Of a stretch of 51,966 nucleotides of DNA, positions 17,702 to 26,822 are shown piece by piece (within the stretch, counting starts at the first letter, position 1; each line of letters begins with the position of its first letter). Origin of the DNA: Phenylobacterium sp. (GTDB lineage Bacteria; Pseudomonadota; Alphaproteobacteria; Caulobacterales; Caulobacteraceae); the NCBI GenBank assembly GCA_004799545.1, contig SSMU01000029.1:1-51966 (forward strand), written 5' to 3'. The notes below the pieces were generated by a model. The model ran no database searches. It was not told the DNA's origin and was given only the letters and a program-made list of their open reading frames with translations. A program made the position numbers and the translations under genes.

Positions 17702-18654
17702 TCAAGCTGACGGTCGTCTACGTCTTGACCGGCCTGATGTTCGCGGCCTTCGCGGTGCTGAGCGCGCTGGACGCGAAGAACCCCAAGCGGTTCGGCAACG
17801 CCGCCTTCTGGGGGCTGGTGGCCTTGAGCTTCCTAGCCGGCGACTACCTCGGGGACCTCGGCAACGGCGTGCTGGTGCTGGGCCTGGCGCTGATCGCGGG
17901 TCTCGGCTGGCTCGGCCGCGGCCAGCCGGCCACCACCACGCCCGAGGAACGGAAGGCCCTGGCAGCCCGGTTCGGCGAGAAGCTGTTCGTCCCGGCCCTG
18001 ACCCTGCCGGTCGTGCTGCTGTTCGGCATACTGGTGCTGAAGCCGCTGCACCTCGCGGGTCAGCCGCTGCTCGATCCCAAGCAGGCGACGCTGATCTCAC
18101 TCGCCCTGGCCGCCGTGATCGCCGTGGGCGTGGCGCTCATCCTGCTCCGCCAGCCGCTGATCAGCCCGCTGCAGGAGGGCCGGCGGCTGATGGACATCGT
18201 CGGCTGGGCCGCGCTGCTGCCGCAGCTGCTGGCGGCGCTGGGGACGGTGTTCGCCCTGGCCGGGGTCGGCAAGGTGATTGGCGGCCTGGTCACCCACTAC
18301 CTGCCGATGGACACCCGCGCCGCGGCGGTGGCGGTCTATTGCCTGGGGATGGCCGGCTTCACCATGATCATGGGCAACGCCTACGCCGCCTTCCCGGTGC
18401 TGACCGCCGGCGTCGGCCTGCCGATCCTCATGCACCGCTTCGGCGGAAACCCCGCGGCCGTCGCGGCGATCGGCATGCTGTCGGGCTTCTGCGGCACGCT
18501 GATGACCCCGCTGGCCGCCAACTTCAACCTGGTGCCGCCGGCGCTGCTGGAGCTGACCGACCGCTATGCGGTGATCAAGGCGCAGATCCCCACCGCCCTC
18601 ATCCTGCTCGTGGCCAACATGGTGCTGATGTATGTCCTCGCCTTCCCCCACTGA
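17698..18654 (+). CDS. DUF979 family membrane protein (putative transporter subunit)
   Basis: This 318-residue polytopic inner-membrane protein is of the DUF979 family, with about nine hydrophobic segments. The start MIKLTVVYVLTGLMFAAF and the late segment MAGFTMIMGNAYAAFPVLTAG are family-like. The stretch GNPAAVAAIGMLSGFCGTLMTPLAANFNLVP resembles the re-entrant, Gly/Ser/Asn-rich core of secondary carboxylate transporters. It is translationally coupled to the DUF969 gene (ATGA overlap) and overlaps the DUF2891 gene by 23 bases. The three genes are therefore almost certainly one transcriptional unit, perhaps read through from rsmA. Confidence 0.82.
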   Translation: MIKLTVVYVLTGLMFAAFAVLSALDAKNPKRFGNAAFWGLVALSFLAGDYLGDLGNGVLVLGLALIAGLGWLGRGQPATTTPEERKALAARFGEKLFVPALTLPVVLLFGILVLKPLHLAGQPLLDPKQATLISLALAAVIAVGVALILLRQPLISPLQEGRRLMDIVGWAALLPQLLAALGTVFALAGVGKVIGGLVTHYLPMDTRAAAVAVYCLGMAGFTMIMGNAYAAFPVLTAGVGLPILMHRFGGNPAAVAAIGMLSGFCGTLMTPLAANFNLVPPALLELTDRYAVIKAQIPTALILLVANMVLMYVLAFPH

Positions 18655-19669
18655 CACTTCGGAACGGCTGACGCCGGCCCTGGCCTCGCAGTTCGCGAAG
18701 ATCGCCCTGGGCCACGTGAGCCGCGAATATCCGAACAAGCTCGACCATGTGCTGGAGGGCGACGCGGACGCACGGGGGCCCCGCGACCTGCACCCGATCT
18801 TCTACGGCAGCTTCGACTGGCACTCCTGCGTGCACGGCTACTGGCTGCTGGCCAGCCTGCTCAGGCGCGAGCCGGGGATCGCCGAGGCCGGCCAGATCCA
18901 CGCCCTGTTCGACGCGCAGCTGACGCCGCTGAAGGTGGCGGGCGAGCTGCACTACCTGCAGCGCGGCGCGGCGCGCGGGTTCGAGCGGCCCTACGGCTGG
19001 GCCTGGCTCCTGATGCTGCAGGCCGAGCTGCTGCGCCATGACCATCACCGCTGGGCCGCCGCCCTGCGCCCGCTGGCCGAGGCCTTCGCCGACCGGTTCC
19101 GCGCCTTCCTGCCCAACGCCATCTATCCGGTCCGCACCGGCGTGCACTCCTCCACCGCCTTCGCCCTGGCGCTGGCCCGCGACTATGCGGAAGTGGCGGG
19201 CGACAAGGCGCTCCTGGCGCAATGCCGGACCCGGGTGCGCAACTGGTACCTCGGCGACCGCGACGCCGCCGCCTGGGAGCCGTCGCTCGACGACTTCCTG
19301 TCGCCGACCCTGATGGAGGCCGAGTGCCTGCGCCGCTACCTGCCGGCCGAGGAGTTCCGCGCCTGGCTGGCCGGCTTCCTGCCGCACGGCGCGGAGGGCC
19401 AGCCGCGGACCCTGTTCGCCCCGGCCACGGTCACCGACCGCTCGGACGGCAAGATCGCCCACCTGGACGGCCTCAACTTCTCCCGCGCCTGGTGCTGGCG
19501 CGAGATCGCCGCCGCCCTGCCGCCGGGCGACCCGCTGCGCGGCGAGGCCGAGGCCGCCGCCTCACGCCACCTCGCCGCCAGCCTGCCGCACGTCGCCGGC
19601 GACTACATGGGCGAACATTGGCTCGCCTCCTTCGCCCTGCTGGCGCTCACCGCGGGCGAAGCGGCCTAG
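18632..19669 (+). CDS. DUF2891 family protein
   Basis: This 345-residue soluble protein is of the DUF2891 family; no activity is known to me. Family-like segments are FYGSFDWHSCVHGYWLLASLLRR (about residues 55-77), PYGWAWLLMLQAEL, HSSTAFALALA, WEPSLDDFLSPTLMEAE and LDGLNFSRAWCWREIA. The many aromatic residues, regularly spaced helices and His/Asp/Trp clusters recall alpha/alpha-barrel enzymes acting on sugars, but this is inference. No signal peptide is seen, so it should be cytosolic. The ATG at 18632 lies within the end of the DUF979 gene. Genetic coupling suggests it handles whatever the DUF969/979 pair imports. Its stop overlaps that of the convergent SIMPL gene. Confidence 0.82.
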   Translation: MSSPSPTDTSERLTPALASQFAKIALGHVSREYPNKLDHVLEGDADARGPRDLHPIFYGSFDWHSCVHGYWLLASLLRREPGIAEAGQIHALFDAQLTPLKVAGELHYLQRGAARGFERPYGWAWLLMLQAELLRHDHHRWAAALRPLAEAFADRFRAFLPNAIYPVRTGVHSSTAFALALARDYAEVAGDKALLAQCRTRVRNWYLGDRDAAAWEPSLDDFLSPTLMEAECLRRYLPAEEFRAWLAGFLPHGAEGQPRTLFAPATVTDRSDGKIAHLDGLNFSRAWCWREIAAALPPGDPLRGEAEAAASRHLAASLPHVAGDYMGEHWLASFALLALTAGEAA

Positions 19670-20382
19670 CGCCCCAGCTCGTAGGTCCCGCTGATCGTCT
19701 CTCGCACGGTGAGCTCGCCCGGCGCGACCGGCGTGGCCTGCATCCGCTGGGCGGCCATCATCATCGGCTGCGGCGTCACCGGGCCTGCCCCGCCCTCCCC
19801 CAGGCTGACCAGCCGCAGGAGGTTGTAGCCGGTGGCGTGGGCGTAGAGCTCGGCCTTGGCCTGCAGGGCGCGGACCGCAGCCTCCCGCGCCGCGTTCTCG
19901 ACCGGCGTGGTGTCGGCCAGGCCAAAGCTGATCCCGTGGACCTCATTGCCGCCGGCGTTCACCGCGGCGTCGAGCACCGCGCCAACCCGCGGCAGGTCCC
20001 GGACCCGCACCGTCACGGTGTTGGTCGCCTGGTAGCCGGTGCGTTCGGCCGGCGCGTTGGGCGGATAGCGGTACTGCGGGCTGAGGTTCAGGCCCGCGGT
20101 CTGCACGTCCTCGGCCTTGACGCCCTGGCCGCGCACCGCAGCAAGGATCGCCGTCATCTTCGCGGAATCGGCCTGCATTGCGGCTTGCGCGGTGGCGGCT
20201 TCGGTCGTGACGCCGAGGTCGAGGGTCGCCATGTCCGGCTTGATCTTCACCTCGCCATAGGCCGACAGGTGCAGGGTGGTGGCGTGGAAGGCGGCGTCGC
20301 CCAGAGATGTGCTTTGGGCGGCCGCCTGGCCGGCGCTGCTAAGCGCCAGGACCGCGGCGAAGCTGGCAAGACGCAGGGACAT
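19666..20382 (-). CDS. Periplasmic SIMPL (DUF541) domain protein
   Basis: This 238-residue exported protein has a signal peptide at residues 1-23 (hydrophobic core, AAAQ cleavage). The SIMPL/DUF541 fold follows, starting at LHLSAYGEVKIKPDMATLDLGV, which is the family hallmark, with GYQATNTVTVRVRDL in the middle and NAAREAAVRALQAKAELYA later. The relatives studied form periplasmic or outer-membrane assemblies and affect stress tolerance; a specific role cannot be given. It lies at the end of the leftward cluster and converges with the DUF2891 gene, the stops overlapping by four bases. Confidence 0.88.
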   Translation of the reverse strand: MSLRLASFAAVLALSSAGQAAAQSTSLGDAAFHATTLHLSAYGEVKIKPDMATLDLGVTTEAATAQAAMQADSAKMTAILAAVRGQGVKAEDVQTAGLNLSPQYRYPPNAPAERTGYQATNTVTVRVRDLPRVGAVLDAAVNAGGNEVHGISFGLADTTPVENAAREAAVRALQAKAELYAHATGYNLLRLVSLGEGGAGPVTPQPMMMAAQRMQATPVAPGELTVRETISGTYELGR

Positions 20383-20461
20383 CTGGGAAGACCTCGCAAG
20401 GGGAGACGGGCGGCGCCCGACGGGGGATCCGCGTGGTCGTACGGCCCAGGTCGGGCGGATT

Positions 20462-20719
20462 TCAGGCGGGGGCGAGCAGGGCCTCGGCGGCCTCGGTCAG
20501 CTCCCACTTGGAGGCCGAATCCGCGTCCTCGCCCGGCCGGCCCTCCCAGCCCAGGAAGCTCAGCCAGCCGCGCTCGCCCAGGGCGAAGCAGCGGCGTTCG
20601 CGCTCGAAGCCGGTCTCGACGCGCGAGCCGTCGCGGTAGAGGACGTTGACCAGTTGGCCGCCCTGCAAGGCCTGGCTGAGCAGGTCCCGGCTGACGGGCG
20701 AGAGGCGTTCGACGTTCAT
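20462..20719 (-). CDS. Small hypothetical protein
   Basis: This 85-residue protein has no recognised family. It begins MNVERLSPVSRDLLSQAL. A region of predicted beta strands follows (LVNVLYRDGSRVETGFERERRCFAL), and it ends in a helix containing LTEAAEALLAPA. No signal peptide or membrane helix is seen. The ATG at 20719 has GTGGAG seven bases upstream; an in-frame start at 20791 lacks such a site. It lies between nnr and the SIMPL gene on the same strand, with about 80-115 bases on each side. Confidence 0.65.
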   Translation of the reverse strand: MNVERLSPVSRDLLSQALQGGQLVNVLYRDGSRVETGFERERRCFALGERGWLSFLGWEGRPGEDADSASKWELTEAAEALLAPA

Positions 20720-20834
20720 CGACGGCTCCACAGCAGAGGTTTGCTTGAACCCACGTGCCGCCGAGTCGTCCGCCGACGCAAAGGCCCGCAACAGCCAATC
20801 TGTGGATCAAGCGCCGCGGCCTGGGGATGAGCGG

Positions 20835-22280
20835 TTAGCGCTCGTCGTGCAGCCGTCGCAGGACGGTGGGCGCCAGGCCCGGCAGGTCCTCGGAGATCAG
20901 GCCCGGGCCGTGCAGCTCGGCGCATTCGGCGTGGATGTAGGCGCCCGCGCAGGCCGCCTCGAAGCTCTCCATGCCCTGCGCCACCAGGCCGCCGATGAAG
21001 CCCGTCAGCACGTCGCCGGAGCCGGCGGTGGCCAGCCAGGGCGAGCCGTTGACGTTGACCGCCGCCCGGCCGTCGGGGGCGGCGATGACCGTGTCCGAGC
21101 CCTTCAGCAGCACGACCGCCCCGGCCCGCTCGGCCGCGCGGCGGGCGGCGGTGAGCCGTTCGGGCGCCCCGGCCAGGACCCCCGGGAAGATCCGCTCGAA
21201 CTCGCCCGGATGCGGGGTCAAGACGTCGTCGCGGTCGAGCACGGAGAACAGCTCCTCCGGGTCGTCGCGGAACACGGTGATGGCGTCGGCGTCCAGCACC
21301 AGGGCCGCGCCGGTGCGCGCCAGGGCCAGGACGTTGAGCAGGGTCTGCTCGCTGACCCCGGCGGCCGGGCCGATCACCGCCGCGTCGACCTGCGCCGCGC
21401 CCTGCTCCAGCTCCAGGTCGGTCTCGAAGGGCTTGAGCATGATCGCCTCGAGGTGGGCGGCGTTGGCGGCCAGCGCGTCCGGCGGCGACAGCAGGGTCAC
21501 GAGGCCCGCCCCGATGCGCAGCGCGCCCCGCGCCGAGAGCCGTGCCGCCCCGGTGCTCCAGGCCTCGCCGCTGACCACGATCAGCCGGCCGCGGGCGTGC
21601 TTGTGGCTCTCGGCGGTGGGCCAGGGGAAGCGGGCCAGCCAGAGGTCGAGGCCGTTCTCGAAGGTCTTGGACGCGGTCGCGCCCAGCCCGATGTCGGCCA
21701 CCACCACCTCGCCGCAGCGGCTGCGGCCGGGCTCCAGCACGTGCGCCAGCTTCTTGGCCTGGAAGGTGACAGTGAGCCGGGCCGAGGCGGCGGGGCCCGC
21801 GGGCTTGCCGGTGTCGCCCGGCACGCCGCTTGGGACATCGACGGCGACCACACGATCAGAGGCCGCGGCCATCTTCTGCGCGGCGATGGCGGCCTCCCCG
21901 TCCAGCGGCCGCGACAGGCCGGCGCCGAACAGGGCGTCGATCACCAGCGCGCCGCCGAAGTCGCCGCTCAGCCGCTCCACCGGGCCGTCCCAGAGTGCGC
22001 GGGCGGCCTTGGCGTCGGGCGTCGTGGGCTCGGTCAGGGCGCGGACCTCCACCGGCCAGCCGCGCGCCTTCAGCAGGCGCGCGACCACATAGCCGTCGCC
22101 GCCGTTGTTGCCCGGACCGCAGAGCACCAGGGCCGGCTGGGCGCGGAACCGGGCGGAGACGGCGTCGGCGACCGCGGCGCCGGCGCGTTCCATCAGCTCG
22201 GAGCCCGGCGTGCCGGCGGCGATGGCGGCCTTGTCGGCCTGGGCGGTCTCGGCGACCGTGAGGATCTGGCGCGGCGCCAA
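20835..22280 (-). CDS. nnr: Bifunctional NAD(P)H-hydrate epimerase / ADP-dependent NAD(P)H-hydrate dehydratase
   Basis: Nnr repairs hydrated, inactive NADH and NADPH. The N-terminal YjeF epimerase domain (about residues 1-210) interconverts the R and S hydrates, and the C-terminal ribokinase-like domain (about 220-481) dehydrates the S form with ADP. Visible motifs are CGPGNNGGDGYVVARLL in the epimerase, and HPGEFERIFP and GSGDVLTGFIGGLVAQG in the dehydratase. The start is TTG at 22280, supported by AGGAG six bases upstream; no in-frame ATG fits better. It begins 9 bases after the phosphatase stop. In many alphaproteobacteria this gene lies beside glnB, and here it is in the cluster next to glnB. 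Confidence 0.93.
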   Translation of the reverse strand: MAPRQILTVAETAQADKAAIAAGTPGSELMERAGAAVADAVSARFRAQPALVLCGPGNNGGDGYVVARLLKARGWPVEVRALTEPTTPDAKAARALWDGPVERLSGDFGGALVIDALFGAGLSRPLDGEAAIAAQKMAAASDRVVAVDVPSGVPGDTGKPAGPAASARLTVTFQAKKLAHVLEPGRSRCGEVVVADIGLGATASKTFENGLDLWLARFPWPTAESHKHARGRLIVVSGEAWSTGAARLSARGALRIGAGLVTLLSPPDALAANAAHLEAIMLKPFETDLELEQGAAQVDAAVIGPAAGVSEQTLLNVLALARTGAALVLDADAITVFRDDPEELFSVLDRDDVLTPHPGEFERIFPGVLAGAPERLTAARRAAERAGAVVLLKGSDTVIAAPDGRAAVNVNGSPWLATAGSGDVLTGFIGGLVAQGMESFEAACAGAYIHAECAELHGPGLISEDLPGLAPTVLRRLHDER

Positions 22281-22289
22281 CAGGGGCTC

Positions 22290-22859
22290 CTAGAGGACGC
22301 CGGTGACGGCTTCGCGGCCCTTGGCCACCAGGGTCAGGTCGCGGCCGTCGGTCTCCAGTATGGTGATCGAGGCGTGGTCCGGCCGGAAGGCCAGCACCTT
22401 GTCCTCTCCCAAGAGCTGCGAGACCACGGCGTTGATCGCCACATAGTGCGAGAACACCGCGGTGTCGCCGCGCGCCCGGAGCGAGCCCACGATGTCGCGC
22501 CGCCACTCGTTGTAGTCGAGGTCGCCCTTGATCTCCCCCCAGGTGCCGGAGAACACCTGGCGCAGCCAGCTGCCGCGCTCGGTGGGATTGAGCGTCGCCG
22601 GCGTCGGGATCTCGCCGACGATGGGGTCGATCTCCACCGCCACGCCCAGCGCATCCGCGGTGGGCTGAGCCGTCTCCCGGCAGCGGCGCAGCGGCGATGA
22701 GGTCACGCGCTTCGGCCGCTCCCCCTCCGGCAAGGCGACCAGCCAGTCGCGGACCGCCGCGGCCTGGGCCCGGCCGGTCTCGTCGAGGCCCGGATCGTCG
22801 TCGTCGCCGCCCCAGGTGGAGGCCGGCTTGCCGTGGCGGATCAGGTAGAGGCGCGGCAT
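22290..22859 (-). CDS. Histidine phosphatase family protein
   Basis: This 189-residue cytosolic protein is of the phosphoglycerate-mutase-like histidine phosphatase superfamily. The catalytic RHG motif is in LYLIRHGKP (residues 4-12, phospho-accepting His at position 9). Supporting residues are in SSPLRRCRETAQPTA, and the second catalytic histidine is in AVFSHYVAINAV. The substrate is unknown; small phosphoesters are handled by many relatives. The ATG at 22859 lies 3 bases after the thiolase stop, and nnr follows after 9 bases, so the three leftward genes form one operon. Confidence 0.87.
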   Translation of the reverse strand: MPRLYLIRHGKPASTWGGDDDDPGLDETGRAQAAAVRDWLVALPEGERPKRVTSSPLRRCRETAQPTADALGVAVEIDPIVGEIPTPATLNPTERGSWLRQVFSGTWGEIKGDLDYNEWRRDIVGSLRARGDTAVFSHYVAINAVVSQLLGEDKVLAFRPDHASITILETDGRDLTLVAKGREAVTGVL

Positions 22860-22862
22860 GGG

Positions 22863-24407
22863 TCAGTCCGGGGTGAAGAGGTTGATCGGCGTCTCGCCGG
22901 CGCCGGCTTGCACCTGGCCTGAGCGCCCGACCTGCTCGCCGCGTTCCAGGTCGGCGAGGGTGGCGGGATCGTCGGGGGTCTGGGCCAGGAAGCGGCGGCC
23001 AGCCGCGTCGCGGCCGACGACTATGCCCATGAACGGTCCCTCCCGGCGGTGGACGACGGTGTAGGTCTCGATGACGCCACGGCCCTGTGGCGTCTCCGTG
23101 ACGTCGGGATGCGGCAGGGCGTCGATCTGGCGCTGCAGCACGGCGGGATCCTCGCGCTCGAAGGGCTTGTCGGGCCGCTTCGCCGAATAGATCCCGGTGG
23201 ACTGCTTGGTCAGGTACCAGCCGTTGGCGGTGATCAGGCCATAGGCCTCGCGCTCGGCGCGGAGCTTCCCCGCCATCGTCGCGATGGAATGCATGACGTA
23301 GTTGTTCCCCGGTCCCCCGGCGTAGGGCAGGCCGCCGGTGACGGTCAGGCCGCGCGGATCGTCGAGCGCCAGGCCCAGCTCCTCCGCCCCCACCTCAACG
23401 GCCACCGGGAAGCAGGAATAGAGGTCGATGTGGCGCACGGCGTCCAGGCCGACGCCGGCCATTTCGAAGGCGCGCTTGCCGGTCCAGCGCATGGCCGGGC
23501 TGGAGTGGTAGTCCTGGCGGTCGATGGGGTTCCACAGGTCGGCGGCGTCGGCGCAGCCGTGCAGGTAGATCCACTTGTCCTCCGGCACGCCGAGCTCGCG
23601 GGCCTTGGCCTCGCTGGCGATCAGCACGGCGGCCGACTGGTCGACCTCCATGATGGCGTTGACCAGCTTCGGATAGGGGAAGCCGATCATCCGGTTCTTC
23701 TCGGAAACCGCGACCAGCTCCTCCGGCGACCGCGCGATGGGGAACCAGGCCTCGGGGTTCTTGGCGGCGACCTCGGTGAAGGCTGAGAACAGCTTGCCGA
23801 TGCGCTGCTGGTGGGCCTCGACCCCGCGGCCGTCGCGGGCCCGCAGCGCGTTCTCGAACATCGGATAGATGTTGATCGGCCGGTTCAGGCCGTGCCGCGC
23901 CTCATAGGGGGTGACGCCCGGACGCGGATCGCCGATGCGCTCCGGCGCGGGAAGGTCGAGGTCTTCCTCCGCCGCCCAGTCGTCGAACGACAGGCCCTTG
24001 GTGAGCCGCTTCATGGCCGAGCCCAGGAACTCCGCGCCCACGGTCAGCCCCAGCTCCGTCTCGCCGCGGGCGATCCGCTCGGCCAGGGTGTTGATCAGGT
24101 ACTGGGGCGTGTTGCCGCCCATGTGCGAATAGACGCTCCAGCGGGGGTTCGCGCCGATCCGCTTGGCGAGGCTGGCCGGCGGATTGGTCGAGTGCGGCAT
24201 CACCCGGCGGCTGCCCTGGGCGTCCACCGTGAAGCCGGCCACGGCCAGGGCGTCGATCGCCGCCAGGCCCGCCGCCCCGACCCCGGCGTCGGCCGCCGCG
24301 CGTTCCGCCGCAATCTTCAGCAGGGCCGTCGGACTGGGCGAGACGGCCGGATCGCCGCGGTAGGTGAACTGGCCCACGCCGATCAGAACTGGAATGACGC
24401 TGGTCAC
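22863..24407 (-). CDS. Thiolase-superfamily protein, acetyl-CoA acetyltransferase type
   Basis: This protein of about 514 residues is of the thiolase superfamily, in the SCP2-thiolase-like group usually annotated acetyl-CoA acetyltransferase; it would act on acyl-CoA in lipid or ketone metabolism. Recognisable segments are PVLIGVGQFTYRGDP at the N-terminus, YSHMGGNTPQYLINTLAERI in the first half, and HIDLYSCFPVAVEVGAEELG and GGPGNNYVMHSIATMAGKLR in the second. The C-terminal 80 residues form an extra OB-like tail. I do not see the classical thiolase nucleophile context, so true thiolysis is uncertain. The start GTG at 24407 has GGAGG 11 bases upstream; in-frame upstream codons give Arg-rich junk. 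Confidence 0.8.
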   Translation of the reverse strand: MTSVIPVLIGVGQFTYRGDPAVSPSPTALLKIAAERAAADAGVGAAGLAAIDALAVAGFTVDAQGSRRVMPHSTNPPASLAKRIGANPRWSVYSHMGGNTPQYLINTLAERIARGETELGLTVGAEFLGSAMKRLTKGLSFDDWAAEEDLDLPAPERIGDPRPGVTPYEARHGLNRPINIYPMFENALRARDGRGVEAHQQRIGKLFSAFTEVAAKNPEAWFPIARSPEELVAVSEKNRMIGFPYPKLVNAIMEVDQSAAVLIASEAKARELGVPEDKWIYLHGCADAADLWNPIDRQDYHSSPAMRWTGKRAFEMAGVGLDAVRHIDLYSCFPVAVEVGAEELGLALDDPRGLTVTGGLPYAGGPGNNYVMHSIATMAGKLRAEREAYGLITANGWYLTKQSTGIYSAKRPDKPFEREDPAVLQRQIDALPHPDVTETPQGRGVIETYTVVHRREGPFMGIVVGRDAAGRRFLAQTPDDPATLADLERGEQVGRSGQVQAGAGETPINLFTPD

Positions 24408-24486
24408 GATTTCGTCCGCCTCCGCCCGCTTGCGCCGCGATCCTAGGCGCCCAAGCCGCCTCCACAAGGCCATTCCGGTGGCGCCT

Positions 24487-24521
24487 GCGCCTTGGGCGCC
24501 AGGCGCCCATTTATTAGGCGC
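24487..24521. promoter_or_regulatory. Palindrome in the thiolase // glnB intergenic region, possible operator
   Basis: A perfect inverted repeat TGGGCGCC-A-GGCGCCCA lies at 24493-24509. It is flanked by a second pair, GCGCCT (24487-24492) and AGGCGC (24516-24521), with an AT-rich spacer on one side. It lies in the 225-base region between divergent starts, where an operator would be expected. No regulator is known, and GC-rich DNA makes such repeats easier to get by chance. Confidence 0.35.
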
Positions 24522-24533
24522 TGGCCGGTTTGA

Positions 24534-24971
<438 letters not shown>

Positions 24972-25014
24972 GCCGCAACTCCAAATCGAGAACGCTTAAG
25001 AGGGGATCCCACCA

Positions 25015-26424
<1,410 letters not shown>

Positions 26425-26450
26425 ACACCGTCTCCTGAGGCGAATGACGA

Positions 26451-26485
26451 GGGCCGCGGGGCGATCTCCGCGGCCCTTTGTTTTT
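26451..26485 (+). terminator. Rho-independent terminator after glnA
   Basis: A perfect 9-base stem GGGCCGCGG (26451-26459) / CCGCGGCCC (26468-26476) with an 8-base loop is followed directly by TTTGTTTTT (26477-26485). It lies 26 bases after the glnA stop and closes the glnBA operon. Confidence 0.9.
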
Positions 26486-26510
26486 GCGCGCCAGCCCCTA
26501 CCTTGAGCTC

Positions 26511-26762
26511 ATGCCCCGCTGGCTTGCCTACCTGATCCCTCTGCTGATCGTCCTGGTCATCGCGCCGGCCATCGGCTGGCTCGGCCATTCGCAGGGCGGC
26601 AAGATCAAGCGCGGCGCGGCCATGGCCTCCCTGCTGCTCGGCTTCGGCATGCCGTTCGATCCGCCCAGCCGGCATCTGATCGAGGCGAAGGAGGGCGAGG
26701 AGAAGGGGCCTGACGCCGCCGGCGATCCGCCCGAGCCGGAGTCCGAGACGCCCGACGGTTGA
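26511..26762 (+). CDS. Small membrane-anchored hypothetical protein
   Basis: This 83-residue protein starts MPRWLAYLIPLLIVLVIAP. One N-terminal membrane helix (about residues 5-24) is followed by a basic segment (GKIKRG) and a second moderately hydrophobic stretch (AAMASLLLGFG). The acidic, Pro/Glu-rich tail is probably cytosolic. No family is recognised. The ribosome site is weak (TTGAG), so the gene call rests on the membrane helix and on the unbroken frame filling the gap between glnA and the peptidase. Confidence 0.6.
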   Translation: MPRWLAYLIPLLIVLVIAPAIGWLGHSQGGKIKRGAAMASLLLGFGMPFDPPSRHLIEAKEGEEKGPDAAGDPPEPESETPDG

Positions 26763-26822
26763 GCTTTTCCGCGAGGCCTCTACAAACGGGAAGGATTCTC
26801 CCCCATTCGAGGCTGTTCCCGC

